Part shown: positions 10,941 to 21,145 of the stretch, piece after piece | Layout: each line of letters opens with the position of its first letter | Position numbering within the stretch: the stretch's first letter is position 1 | From: Rhyacophila brunnea | Taxonomy: Eukaryota > Arthropoda > Insecta > Trichoptera > Rhyacophilidae | Assembly (NCBI GenBank): GCA_022495005.1 | Contig: JAGYXB010000160.1 | Location: 310,001-374,000 of the forward strand | Direction: 5' to 3' | DNA length: 64,000 bases | Notes under the pieces: model-generated | The model's input: only the letters and a program-made list of their open reading frames with translations | What the model was told of the DNA's origin: nothing | The model's database searches: none | Translations under genes and position numbers: made by a program

Positions 10941-12751
10941 GCGCGGCCAGCGATTACAGCCCTACCTCCAGCCGCCTCTTCGTCACCGACCACGCCACGA
11001 AAATACAATTCCTTATCGACACCGGAGCGGACCTTTGCGTTTTCCCACGCACGAAAGTACAGGGGCGCCGACCAAAATCACAGTACGAACTTTCAGCAGC
11101 AAACGGATCTGTCATTGCTACGTATGGCAGTATCTCACTGACGCTGAATTTGGGGTTACGAAGAGAATTCACCTGGAAATTCGTGATTGCAGATGTCACC
11201 AAGCCCATTATTGGTGTTGACTTTCTAATCCATTTCGGATTATTAGTCGATGTCAAGAATCGCAGACTGTTGGATCAGACGACTCAACTTACAACCTCTG
11301 GACGCCACAGCAGCACTGAGATAGCAACTGTCAAAACTGTCGCAGGTAAATCCCTTTATCATGGATTACTGCAGCAGTTTCCGGATCTCACGCGCCCAGA
11401 TGGAGCTGGTAGAGAAGTCATCCACAACACGAGACATCACATACGAACCACCGAAGGACCTTCTGTAGCTCAACGTCCTAGACGCCTAGCTCCCGACAAA
11501 CTTCACATCGCCAAAAAGGAATTCGAAACCATGACCAGACCTGGAATAGCACGACCATCTGAAAGTTCTTGGGCGTCACCCCTCCACCTGGTGCCCAAAT
11601 CTGAAGATCAATGGAGGCCATGTGGTGATTACCGCGGATTAAACGCTCGAACCGTACCTGACAGGTACCCCGTGCGTCATATCCAAGACTTCACACAAAC
11701 ATTGCGTGATAGGAAAGTTTTCTCCACGATCGACCTGGTGAGAGCATACAACCAAATCCCAGTGGCTGAAGAGGACATTCCGAAGACTGCCATCACAACA
11801 CCCTTTGGATTATTCGAGTTTCCATTTATGTCTTTCGGCTTGAGGAATGCGGCCCAGACTTTTCAGCGCTTCATTGACGAGGTTCTGCAGGGTCTGGACT
11901 TCTGCTACGCCTACATAGACGACATCCTGGTAGCCTCCACAACAGAACAAGAGCATCTTCAACACCTGGAAATTTTGTTCAAACGCCTACAGGAGTACGG
12001 CCTGGTAGTCAACTCCACGAAGTGCCACTTCGGAGTAGAGGAAGTAAAATTCCTTGGCTACCTGGTTTCCAGCACCGGAACTCGACCACTTCCAGATCGT
12101 GTCAGCGCTATTCGCGAATACACCCGCCCAGACACTCAAAAAGGACTACGACGGTTCTTGGGAATTTTGAATTTCTATAGGAGATTCGTCCCCAAGGCCG
12201 CAGAAACGCAAGCTCCACTGAACTCACTCCTGCAAGGAAAAACTTCCAAGAAAGAACCTATCATCTGGACACCAGAAGCAATCAAGGCCTTCGAGGAATG
12301 CAAGAAGAGTTTGGCGGAAGCAACGCTATTGAAACATCCGAAAAGTGAGGGGACTCACTTAGCGATAATTAGTGACGCATCCGATACTTCCGTTGGCGCA
12401 GCACTTCAACAACGAGTTGACGATCAATGGGAACCGCTGGCATTCTTTTCAAAGAAGCTAAGTCCAGCGGAGAGAAAATATGGCGCTTACGACCGCGAGC
12501 TTTTAGCTATCTATCTAGCTGTCAAACATTTTCGACACATGATAGAAGCTCACACGTTCACCATATTTACCGACCACAAGCCCATTACATTCGCATTCCA
12601 ACAAAAATCGGACAAGTGCTCACCAAGACAATTCAGACACCTCGATTTCATCGGACAATTCACGACCGACATACGTCACGTCGCTGGAAAAGACAACATC
12701 GTCGCTGATGCCTTGTCTAGGATAGAAGTCGTTGAAGACACACTGAATTAA
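10889..12751 (+). CDS. pol: Pol part 1: protease, reverse transcriptase, RNase H
   Basis: 620 residues open in the -1 frame relative to gag; translation probably comes from frameshifting, so the ATG at 10889 need not be used. Domains in order: aspartic protease with [14 protein letters not shown] at residues 41-54 (catalytic D44); reverse transcriptase from about residue 200, with [11 protein letters not shown] (243-253), [10 protein letters not shown] (278-287, catalytic D282) and YIDD at 342-345; RNase H with [15 protein letters not shown] near 494-508, YDRELLAI at 534-541, a TDHKP motif at 561-565 and DALSR at 607-611. All expected catalytic residues are present. The frame ends at a TAA at 12749-12751 exactly where integrase should follow; the next ATG in the same frame is 12788, so a single nonsense codon cuts pol in two. 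Confidence 0.95.
   Translation: MRHTMHLQQGKRHGQSLSAASDYSPTSSRLFVTDHATKIQFLIDTGADLCVFPRTKVQGRRPKSQYELSAANGSVIATYGSISLTLNLGLRREFTWKFVIADVTKPIIGVDFLIHFGLLVDVKNRRLLDQTTQLTTSGRHSSTEIATVKTVAGKSLYHGLLQQFPDLTRPDGAGREVIHNTRHHIRTTEGPSVAQRPRRLAPDKLHIAKKEFETMTRPGIARPSESSWASPLHLVPKSEDQWRPCGDYRGLNARTVPDRYPVRHIQDFTQTLRDRKVFSTIDLVRAYNQIPVAEEDIPKTAITTPFGLFEFPFMSFGLRNAAQTFQRFIDEVLQGLDFCYAYIDDILVASTTEQEHLQHLEILFKRLQEYGLVVNSTKCHFGVEEVKFLGYLVSSTGTRPLPDRVSAIREYTRPDTQKGLRRFLGILNFYRRFVPKAAETQAPLNSLLQGKTSKKEPIIWTPEAIKAFEECKKSLAEATLLKHPKSEGTHLAIISDASDTSVGAALQQRVDDQWEPLAFFSKKLSPAERKYGAYDRELLAIYLAVKHFRHMIEAHTFTIFTDHKPITFAFQQKSDKCSPRQFRHLDFIGQFTTDIRHVAGKDNIVADALSRIEVVEDTLN
10916..10922 (+). promoter_or_regulatory. Candidate -1 ribosomal frameshift heptamer
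   Basis: The gag codons AAG GGA AAC supply G GGA AAC, a canonical X XXY YYZ slippery heptamer in the right phase, inside the gag-pol overlap (10889-10940) and 15 bases before the gag stop codon. The same heptamer serves gag-pro shifting in some betaretroviruses. Slippage there would join gag to the protease frame. A weak CGC-TAA-GCG hairpin lies just downstream; I did not find a strong pseudoknot. Confidence 0.7.
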
Positions 12752-12787
12752 GCCAACCTCGCAGCCGACCAGGAAACTGACAACGAA

Positions 12788-13870
12788 ATGAGTACATTTT
12801 TACGTGACGGATCGGTACTTCAGTTGAAACAAGTACTTATTCCCGACACAGACATAAAAGTATTCTGTGACTTGTCAACACCTATCGCAAGACCTTTCAT
12901 AACCAAACCGCACCGACAAGCAGCTTTTAATCATATCCACAGACTTTCACATCCCGGAATTAATGCGACCGTCAAACTTGTCACACAACGATTTGTTTGG
13001 CCGTCGATTAAAACGGATTGTCGAAATTGGGCCCGCAACTGTCTTCAATGCCAGAAGAACAAGATCACACGTCACATATCAGCACCACTTGGAAACTTTG
13101 CACCTTCAGGACGATTTGAGCATGTCCACATCGACATCGTCATCCTTCCTATGTCTGAAGGTTGCAGATATTGCCTCACCTGCGTTGACAGATTCACGCG
13201 GTGGCCGGAAGCATTTCCGATAAAAGACCAAGAAGCGGAAACGATCGCCCGTACATTCTACAATGGTTGGATCGCCCGTTTTGGAACGCCTTTGAGAGTG
13301 ACAACGGATCAAGGCAAACAATTTGAGTCGAACCTTTTCAGACAATTAAATCGTCTGACTGGTAAGGCGAGGATTCACACGACAGCATATCACCCAGCCG
13401 CAAACGGTATGGTCGAAAGACTGCATCGTCAATTAAAAGCCGCTATAAAATGCCACGAGAATGAGAGATGGACTGAAACATTGCCGACAGTGTTAATGGG
13501 AATCAGAGCAGCTTTGAGAGAAGATTTAAAGACGACAGCAGCTGAGCTTGTGTACGGCGAACCCTTACGCCTACCAGGGGAATTTTTGTGCCATCAAACC
13601 AGCACAAACCAAGACCCAAGCAACTACGTCACGATCCTGAAAAAACATTTCCAACAACTGCAACCTGTAAAAAGCCAGCAACACGGCGAAAAACGCGTTT
13701 TCATTTTCAAAGACCTTAACAAATCGACACATGTCTTCTTACGCGATGATACAGTCAAAACTCCGCTAAGATCTCCATTTACCGGACCATATGAGGTCAT
13801 CACGCGCAATTCGCGAACATATGTCATTTGCAAGAGAGGAAAAACGTCACCGTTTCTATCGACCGTTTAA
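12788..13870 (+). CDS. pol: Pol part 2: integrase, 3' end frameshifted
   Basis: Same frame as pol part 1, separated only by the TAA at 12749. It encodes the integrase that inserts the cDNA. The N-terminal zinc domain has HRLSH at residues 51-55 and C-x2-C at 85-88. The catalytic DDE triad is D116 (HVHIDIV), D174 (VTTDQG) and E210 (GMVERLH). The C-terminal domain follows. The annotated frame ends FLSTV, but reading one frame over from about 13845 to a TAG at 13987-13989 gives the usual Gypsy tail with VSIDRLKPAY and TRYGRRVHFPDRL. The break is at the A-run 13840-13844, most simply a one-base loss. True start cannot be known because integrase is normally cut from a polyprotein. Confidence 0.93.
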   Translation: MSTFLRDGSVLQLKQVLIPDTDIKVFCDLSTPIARPFITKPHRQAAFNHIHRLSHPGINATVKLVTQRFVWPSIKTDCRNWARNCLQCQKNKITRHISAPLGNFAPSGRFEHVHIDIVILPMSEGCRYCLTCVDRFTRWPEAFPIKDQEAETIARTFYNGWIARFGTPLRVTTDQGKQFESNLFRQLNRLTGKARIHTTAYHPAANGMVERLHRQLKAAIKCHENERWTETLPTVLMGIRAALREDLKTTAAELVYGEPLRLPGEFLCHQTSTNQDPSNYVTILKKHFQQLQPVKSQQHGEKRVFIFKDLNKSTHVFLRDDTVKTPLRSPFTGPYEVITRNSRTYVICKRGKTSPFLSTV

Positions 13871-14259
13871 AACCAGCGTACATTCTCAAGGAAAATAAAA
13901 CAATGGAACAGCCTGAGAAAAATCCTGACACCGTGGGAGCTCGTGTTACCCGATACGGCAGACGTGTCCATTTTCCAGACCGTCTCTAGGTCAATAGGAC
14001 AAATATCGGTCAACAACATCAGGCACGAGCCGAACAATGCAATCGGGGTCGTGTTTCAAAACAGCACGCGGAGTTTCCGATTTCAAAACAGCAACGTTAG
14101 CGACAGCAAGAACACACATCGACCTAGAATGTAGGTCAGTGGTGTACGCAATATTTAAAATGCAGGCATAAACAATTTATTCACAATAAATGCGGATAAC
14201 TCAACTGGATTATTCAGTATTTTACCATCATCATCACCAAGAGACACCAGCATACGAAA

Positions 14260-14511
14260 ATGGGTGCACAACAGACAAAGGAAGAGATCATCGTCGCACA
14301 GACTGCGTCGGGCGGAGCAATTGTCAACGACACGTCGACAGGCCAACTGTCGTGGGCAACGCTTGCCTTGATTATCGTCATCATTGCCGCAGTTTCCAGC
14401 TACCTGCTATGGACAAATTGCAAAAAGCACATCACCAAGAGAGTCATCAAGGACATGAGAGCAGACGTCCCGGGATGCAGACCACCGCAGCATCCACCGA
14501 GACAGATCTGA
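14260..14511 (+). CDS. Small predicted myristoylated membrane protein in Gypsy
   Basis: 83 residues between integrase and the polypurine tract. It begins MGAQQTKEEIIVAQ; Gly2 with Thr6 fits the N-myristoylation consensus MGxxxS/T. One hydrophobic segment at about residues 34-51 (TLALIIVIIAAVSSYLLW) is followed by a basic patch (KKHITKR), then a Pro-rich tail. The ATG sits in a favourable context (GAAAATGG). There is no signal peptide and no fusion or surface domain, so this is not a normal env. I recall similar short MG...TM ORFs in other arthropod Gypsy elements but cannot confirm it here. A role at host membranes is inference. Confidence 0.65.
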   Translation: MGAQQTKEEIIVAQTASGGAIVNDTSTGQLSWATLALIIVIIAAVSSYLLWTNCKKHITKRVIKDMRADVPGCRPPQHPPRQI

Positions 14512-14572
14512 TTTGACCTTCAAGCGACCACCTCTACCTACTTTCATCGCGATTTGCGTGCCGCATTTCGCT

Positions 14573-14582
14573 GGAAGGGGGG
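14573..14582 (+). other. Polypurine tract
   Basis: GGAAGGGGGG immediately before the 3' LTR (two bases of spacer), the expected plus-strand primer. Confidence 0.85.
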
Positions 14583-14584
14583 TA

Positions 14585-15215
14585 TGAGGGTGGAAGTAGT
14601 CCGCAGACAGTGCAATGTGTAGATAGCAGTTAAAACCTAAAAATTACAACATTTTAATAATTCAATATTTTTAATAATCAGCAAAACACTGCCGTGAGAA
14701 CGGACATATGATCACCTTCCGCCGGCTGAAGAAATGCTTACGTGCCGGGTGTCAGTTGTCCATCACAGGAATGAACGAGTAAACAGTGCATTCCTGTCAT
14801 TGTGTCGTGTGAAATCCATTGTTGGACTGATAACGTTTGTACCTTAATCAAATTTCGCAGACAAAATCCCAGGAATCTATCCGCAATGTGGGAACAAAAC
14901 AATAAATTTACCCACGCTGTGGATAGCATTTCCTTTGTCTACTTTCAATATAAAAACAGACGTGGCAATCCAACAAGAACTCAGTACCTTAAATTCGCTC
15001 GTCTTAATAACACGCCGCTCGCTTCAACGTTAAAATAACTTTTATCACAAACACTATCGTCGTAATCTAATTTATAAACTTTGTATTATTCAAGCTGTAA
15101 ATTGAATCTGTAATTTGTGTTAAGGGATAATAAATTTGGGGAATTACTTTTATACGCATCAAAACCTTCTGATTTTATTCATCACCTACCCCTCATCACA
15201 CCATCCCTTGCAACA
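14585..15215 (+). repeat. 3' LTR
   Basis: Same length as the 5' LTR. Six substitutions separate them (near 9381/14717, 9405/14741, 9550/14886, 9555/14891, 9595/14931 and 9700/15036). TATAAAA is at 14949-14955 and AATAAA at 15129-15134. Confidence 0.96.
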
Positions 15216-15780
15216 GACCTTCAACCTACACACACTCTAAATTACGCAAAAGAAAAACTAAACGAAGACACAATAGAGCTATAGAACCACAGATACACAA
15301 CATCCGCCACAGGATCAATAACGCAGAAATTTATTCCAAAGATAAACTCTGCCATCACTCCTGCCAGGAACATAAAAATATCACACGAACTCACACAGAT
15401 ACTAACAGGTCATGGAGCGGTGCGATCTTATCTAAAAAGATTTAAATTGAGGGATGATGACTGTTGTTGTCCATGTGACGGCAACACCTCTCAAACTGTG
15501 TGGCATGTCATCAACGACTGCCCTATACTAGAAAGGGAGCGATGGACTCTCAGGACTTGGTGTAGACAGCATAATCATGAAATTGACCTCCAAAAGCCTC
15601 ACGAAGTACTAAGCAATATAACAACATAAGAATACTACACAACATATTTAATCCTGGCCATAAAGAAAATTAAAGATATAAATGGAGGAACCTAATTAGT
15701 CCCACATCAATGCAACTAACCCACCCAACCACCTTGTACGAAAATGCAAGGGCATGGTTAATAATATTAAAAATATATAT
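15216..15780 (+). pseudogene. R1-like LINE 3' end, right of Gypsy
   Basis: Continues the LINE cut at 9248. The frame gives LTQILTGHGAVRSYLKRF, then DDDCCCPCDGNTSQTVWHV and NDCPILERERW up to a stop at 15627-15629. This is the C-terminal zinc-binding segment (CxC...H...C) and the LTGHG motif found after RNase H in R1-type LINEs. The sequence between 15220 and 15380 is frame-broken. An AT-rich 3' tail follows to about 15780. Confidence 0.8.
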
Positions 15781-16128
15781 ATGATACTTCCACGTTTCTA
15801 AGTGTATGGAGGACCCCTTAAAGGCAAAGTACGAGCGAAGCTATGGATACCACATTCATGTTTTTTATAGTCCGCCAAGCCAAATGTCCTTCCATCGCCG
15901 CTCGATGATAAAATTCTCTGTATTTATTAACTAAAAATGTAAAAAAATACTAGATGATTGAGATAAAGGTTGGTCACGTAAGATTAATATTTATAGTCGT
16001 TTTCGAATATGTTAAAAACCATACCTAATATTGTTCCTTTTGAGCCTAATTCTCCGAATTCATGTAACACGACTACCTGGCCGAAATTCTAGCCAAAAAA
16101 ACTCACGGCGGGTAAAGAACGAAAACTT
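15781..16128. other. Non-coding stretch, nothing recognised
   Basis: No supportable ORF or repeat match was seen within the window. Confidence 0.4.
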
Positions 16129-16337
16129 GACACCCTGGAAGTCCGGGTAGGGAGGGGAGTCGGGGCCGCACAGCCCGATCCGACGATCGTGGGAGTCACA
16201 CGACCAGCTTCCACCCTTCGACTGACGGCACGCTACCAGGGCGTCATTGATGCCCGGTCGACCGGAGAGTTGAGCGCGGAGGTCGGATCGGGCTGTGCGG
16301 CCCCGACTCCCCTTCCTACCCGGACTTCCGGGGTGTC
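16129..16337. repeat. GC-rich foldback, 56-bp arms
   Basis: Arms at 16129-16184 and 16282-16337 are reverse complements at 54 of 56 positions; each contains GGGCCGCACAGCCCGATCC. The 97-bp loop is also GC-rich. It is by far the most GC-rich block nearby. It could be a foldback MITE or a fragment of a larger palindromic element. Confidence 0.85.
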
Positions 16338-16656
16338 ATATATATACCTTGGTACTCTTTGAGGCTTGCAACGCCACACGTTGAAACAATATGTGAGGTA
16401 CATAGTATTGTTTCTTTCATTGTGCAAAGCGTGTAAAGGAGAGGAGTATTGCTTTAAAAAAAATATGCGTCTGTCTTGATCCCATGGCTGGAAGGCAGTG
16501 ATACCGAAACTGAAAAACCATGTGAAAAATAGGGTATTGAACTCTGAGCATCCGTGAGACATCGTAAACCCAAAGTTTGAAGCGAGTCGGTTTTACGAGG
16601 GAGAGCAGGTGGGAGGCGCCCAGGTGATTGTTTGTCATAAAAGGCGGAGTTAGTAG
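16338..16656. other. Non-coding stretch beside foldback
   Basis: Overlapping minus-strand open frames run through this block (16233-16707) but enter the foldback and the adjacent hAT TIR and have no family features. I regard them as chance. Confidence 0.4.
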
Positions 16657-17229
16657 CAGTGGCGAAGTGCGGATGTAGGCTGTTAAGATCCGACATAAAT
16701 AGTGCACATTAAACTTTATTAGTCATACGTATTTGTTTTTATTGAACTAAGACTACAATTTACAGATAGTATTGGTAAAAATCAATGATACCCTGTCTTA
16801 ACCAAGCCATAATAGTTTTGGTGTACTTTGGGCGATATGACAAAATTGTGCACACTTTTTCATTCATACTTATTTGTTTTCGTTGAATTAAGAATACCTA
16901 ATATTACAACTGTTGGTTAATTTTTTTTAAATTCATGCCTAAATCAAACTATAATACATAAAAAATATTATTCTATCTATGAAATATTCATAGTTATGTA
17001 TGATTTAATTGCATCATTTTAGATATACTGTAGATGGACGAGTATTTTTTGACTATTTATTACCTATTATAGCTTGGTTTCGGAGGGTTTAAATAAATTT
17101 TAAAAACTAACAAACACCATCGGTTGACTGTTATCTTACTTCAATGAAAATAAATACGTATGACTGACAAAGTTTAGTGTGTACTATTTATAGTAGATCT
17201 TAAAAGACTACCTTCACCATTCGCCACTG
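16657..17229. mobile_element. hAT MITE, family B, copy 2
   Basis: 573 bp, beginning CAGTGGCGAAGTGCGGATG and ending TTCGCCACTG. Perfect 8-bp target duplications GTTAGTAG lie at 16649-16656 and 17230-17237. Non-coding. Confidence 0.9.
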
Positions 17230-17237
17230 GTTAGTAG

Positions 17238-18317
17238 TGTTATATTCATTAATATATCCAATAATGTATAATACAGAACATCGTGTGACACCATTGATGT
17301 ACAACCAAATTTTATTAAAAATCTTGGATGTGAAAAAATGTGAAATCTAAATACAGGTATTTTGCTTGCCGGGTTAGTGGGGTGTAAATATACTTTTATA
17401 CCTTATTGCTATAAATCTTAGAACACAACCCTGGTACAACGTCGTTAGCAATGTTAGCATTATAAAATATGTAGCGTAAAAGACGTGTCAAATGGCTTAT
17501 TTGAAAAGCGGTTTTCCAGTGTCAAGTAAGTTTAAACAATATAATTTAATATCCCTCTGTAGGACGCATGGCTGGGTCTTATCTCTAAATAAACCCTCAT
17601 ATACGAGATTCTGAAAAGGCCGTTTCATGAAAGTATTCAGCTCGCTCTATATACTTACCATTAAGCGTGAAATATATTATTATGGTACATGTCGCTGACT
17701 ATCACGTGACGCTACGGGAGAAAAGTGAGTAATGTCGTTTTTCTTGGTTTTTAAAATGTTATCAGACTGATGCTCACATCTCGTAACACATTTTGAACCT
17801 TTAAATGAACATTGTCAGTTGGCAAAATCTGCCAACATTACCAAAACAACAACGAGGTCACCTCACGTTGAACCGCACTGCATCGACACCTGCATTTGGA
17901 ATCATGTCAAAATCACGTGTTTTTGTTTTCAGTGGTTGGCGCTATGATTTTTGTATACGTATATTGCTGTTGCTATGGGTCTGGTGGTTTGGTTCGCCAC
18001 AGTTTCGATCTCATCCCAATCCGAAGACCTAGTTGAGCTACTACTTTCCATCATCGACTTTATAGAGATAGTGAACGTTCAAAGTATTCTGCGGAATGAC
18101 GAAACCATAGACTAAGTTTATCGCCGTGACTTCCACGTGATAGTACGCGACATGCACATCAATTTGATCACAACTTTAGTCGCATTAGTGAGGAAATAAA
18201 CGCTGATTTCTCGAAGACAGCATCGAACTTGGCATACAACACGTCTATAGACTCAATGACTTTTAGGATGGAGAGCCACCTGAAATTTATCCCCCAAAAA
18301 AATAGCAGCCATGATTC
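17238..18317. other. Non-coding stretch, nothing recognised
   Basis: Only a short open frame at 17805-18032, without recognisable motifs. GC content is slightly higher near 17780-18060, but no conserved protein text is seen in any frame. Confidence 0.4.
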
Positions 18318-18493
18318 CTCGATTCATCATCATCATCAGCCGAGATCGATCCACTGCTTGGTGAAGGCCTCCCCTAGCTCTCTCTACTCTTTTCGGTCCC
18401 TAGTTCTTTGCTGCCACGTACATCCACTGAACTTTATGAGGTCGTCTATCCAGTGAGTTTTAGGACGTCCCTGTGGACGTTTAGTGCCCTTTA
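18318..18493 (-). pseudogene. RTE-like LINE ORF end, part 2
   Basis: Minus strand reads KRPQGRPKTHWIDDLIKF, TWQQRTRDRKE, a stop, then ELGEAFTKQWIDLG, followed by the CATCATCATCATC repeat that typically ends these LINEs. It is the continuation of 19615-19800, separated by the Harbinger-type element. Confidence 0.75.
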
Positions 18494-19611
18494 TGGTACG
18501 TTTACATCTGACACTTATACCGTTATACTTATTTTATGTGTCTGACATAAAATTTCACTTACTGTTTACACCTACATGGATCTGACATAAAATTCTCGTA
18601 TACTTCTCGTTGAAATAAAGTCTCTACACTTTATTCAATGGCAACATTTGGAATAAATATATGCGGTGTTTACAGATGGTATTGTAATTTATTCGGACAC
18701 TTATTTCGTATACTTCTCAAAAACGTTATGTCAGTTGTCAATATGGGAATGTTAAAAAAGAAAGCAGCGAATTTTATTATTTTAAGTCTTTTGGCAAAAA
18801 AGGAGGTAAGAATTGTCTAGATGGGTGCAGGAATGGATTCAGCGACGAGAAGAACTAGGTGCCTTCCGTGTAATGTCAGAGTTTAAAATCGAAGATCCAA
18901 CTCAATTTGTTAACTTTAGTTTGCAAGATTGGACCTTTTGCCAAAAAACAAGACACACAATTCAGAAATGCCATAAGTGTAGAAGAACGATTAACAGTAA
19001 CATTGCGATATCTAGCACTTGATCGTCATTGCATATTCAATATAATATTATCGTAATACGAGTGCAGGTGTGGGCCAAAATGAATTAGGTAAATACCATT
19101 TGAAGGCCATTTTTTCTTCACAGAGTGCATCAGAATTAATCGTATGTGCCGAGAACAAGCGATATTTTATTTTCGAACAAAATCCATAGAACACGGTACA
19201 TCCGATTTATTTCTCACTATCTATGATTTTTGACAGATCGCTACAATACATTTATTAACGTAAATGTTGGGCATACATTCATGGTGTATGATAATTGATT
19301 GTCCGTTGTTTTAGAAATATACCTATGCAATTCACTACCTGTCAAACTACGAATAATGTGTCAGGTACTTGACATAAAAGTAGACGGTGGTCCAACTTCG
19401 GTGATATATCGATGCAAGTTCGGACTTGTCGTATATAATACCTACGCGGTGTTTACATTTGCGTATATAAGTAGATTAAATAAGTGACAGGTGAGTGTCG
19501 ACACACGCAAAATAAGTGGCTGGTAGGTACAAATATAATTACCGTTTACACTTAGTGAATATGGTGTCATACATAAATATGACAATATAAGTGTCAAATG
19601 TAAACGTACCA
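18494..19611 (+). mobile_element. PIF/Harbinger-type element, deleted
   Basis: Inverted ends TGGTACGTTTACATCTGACA at 18494 and TGTCAAATGTAAACGTACCA at 19592-19611, flanked by TTA at 18491-18493 and 19612-19614. A 3-bp TTA duplication is the PIF/Harbinger signature. The inside keeps only the start of a transposase (see 18813). At 1,118 bp it is a non-autonomous derivative inserted into an RTE-like LINE end. Confidence 0.85.
18813..19030 (+). pseudogene. Harbinger transposase N-terminal remnant
   Basis: Reads RWVQEWIQRREELGAFRVM, then EDPTQFVNF; after a frameshift near 18960 it reads AISVEERLTVTLRYLA. From family knowledge this matches the region before the DDE core of PIF/Harbinger transposases (RxWVRPWxxRRxxxGAY, FxNFxRM, RLxxTLRFLA). 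The catalytic DDE domain is absent, so the fragment cannot act as a transposase. Confidence 0.8.
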
Positions 19612-19614
19612 TTA

Positions 19615-19830
19615 TGTACTACTGTATGGCGGCACTTGTCTAGCGATTGTCCACTCGCCGAGCGACATGTCCGGCCCATTGCCATTTCACCTGTTTAACG
19701 ATCTCTATCACATCGCGTACTCTTGTCTGCTTCATTATACATTGGTTTATTTTGTGATCTTTATGCGTTATGCCTAACATGCACCTTTCGAAGCCACGTT
19801 GCGCTACTATTTATGAATTTCTCTTACATT
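19615..19830 (-). pseudogene. RTE-like LINE ORF end, part 1
   Basis: Minus strand from about 19790 reads FERCMLGITHKDHKINQC, RVRDVIEIVKQVKWQWAGHV and ARRVDNR. This is the characteristic segment after the reverse transcriptase core in endonuclease-RT LINEs. The same text recurs at 23545 and, worn, at 43205 and 58845. Confidence 0.8.
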
Positions 19831-20588
19831 GGTTGAACACTTTATGGTTAAGACACAATGGGAGGTCACTTTTGAAGATACTATTCAGGCGCCCAAATGC
19901 ACTCCATACCAGTTTGGTTCTGCGAGCAATATCGCCATTCTCGTCTCAGAATTCACTAATTCCTTGGGTTACCCAGCATACAATTTAAATAATTTCAATG
20001 TTTGTAAGTAGCGTGTTAAATAATTATATGTTTTTGCTGTGATGACGAATTCAAAAAGGCTCAAAAATGTTGTTGGAAATTCACAGTACCAGATATCCAA
20101 CATGGCAATTAAAATGGTTGAAATCGTAAATCATTCAATCTTTCGTATATATATATTTAAAGTAAGGAATGGCTCCTAGTCAGCGGGTGTAGTAAATGAG
20201 ATGGCGGTAATTTTTAAACACTACTAAAATAAATAATTACAAAATCAGGTTCTTCTTATTATGTACCATAGTCGAAGCTTTTTTTCCGTGATCTATATAG
20301 TGTCGGGGGGTGTTTAGCTGTGGTCATCTTTTCCCCGATAATATATTATATTCAGACGGTTGCGTTTGGATGTGCGATGTGATATTATATGGGTCTCTAT
20401 TAAGGAAACACGCGTGGGTATTTATATAGTTTTGTATTTATTTATATAGAACAATTACACTGGAGATATTACATGGCTGAATAACACGGAAGTATATTAT
20501 TAATTTATAAATTTACACGTACAGGTTTATAATGATACTTTTTAGGCGTTCCAGATAGTGTTCTCTTTATGAATCTTAAGAGCATACA
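19831..20588. other. Non-coding stretch, nothing recognised
   Basis: Short open frames at 19829-20011 have no recognisable features. AT-rich. Confidence 0.4.
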
Positions 20589-21145
20589 TAAGTGAAACGG
20601 CAATTCATCGCAATACCATACTCAGTCGATATTCGTCAGACGCGGTTCGTCACGCAACCGCTTTGGACGTTAAACTGTATCGATTTTTTTTTGAGATGGC
20701 AGCATAAATATTATATATTGTTATATCGTGTAAAGATGACTAAAAACGTTATGCCTGTACTCGAAAAAGAAAACATGTCAATGAATATATTATTATTATT
20801 ATTATTACTAATATAACAATAAACATAACACTAAATGGACGCATGTTGAATGTTTATGACAACAAATTGTGAAATATAATTTGTCATAAAAATTCAACAT
20901 GAGTCCATTTAATGTTATGTTTATTGTTATATTACTAATAATAATGGTATATTCATTGACTTGTTTTCTTTTTTAAGTACTCGTACATACGTAAAGTTTT
21001 TTAGTCATCTTTACACAGTTTAAGAATATTTTCATCCGACGCAATGACAAAACAAATCGACGTGCTGACACCTCGACTATCTGTATCCGATTGGCGACTA
21101 GTGAGTAATTTCGTGGCACCTACTGTTGAAAATTATTTGCCGTTT
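20589..21145. repeat. Palindromic pair of family C repeats
   Basis: The left half (20589-20870) is family C in plus orientation, the right half (about 20880-21145) is family C reversed. Ends are AGTGAAACGGCA and TGCCGTTTCACT; the halves meet at a TTGAATGTTTATGACA-type core. The halves share AACATAACACTAAATGGAC and ATCGTGTAAAGATGACTA with moderate divergence. It is either a large-TIR MITE or two copies head to head. Confidence 0.75.

Larger units (their letters stand above)
9249..15215 (+). mobile_element. Ty3/Gypsy LTR retrotransposon, near complete
   Basis: A 5,967-bp element with 631-bp LTRs (TG...CA) and the 4-bp target duplication GACC at 9245-9248 and 15216-15219. A primer-binding site, gag, protease-RT-RNase H, integrase, a small membrane ORF and a polypurine tract lie in the usual Gypsy order. 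The two LTRs differ at six positions, about 1%, which implies a fairly recent insertion. The pol gene carries one in-frame stop and one frameshift. There is no env-sized gene between integrase and the 3' LTR. Confidence 0.97.

Noticed and set aside
13943..14134. Separate ORF after integrase
   Set aside because: It overlaps the frameshifted integrase tail in another phase and has no support.
16233..16707. Minus-strand ORFs of 80 to 109 residues
   Set aside because: They cross a foldback arm and a hAT TIR and have no domain.
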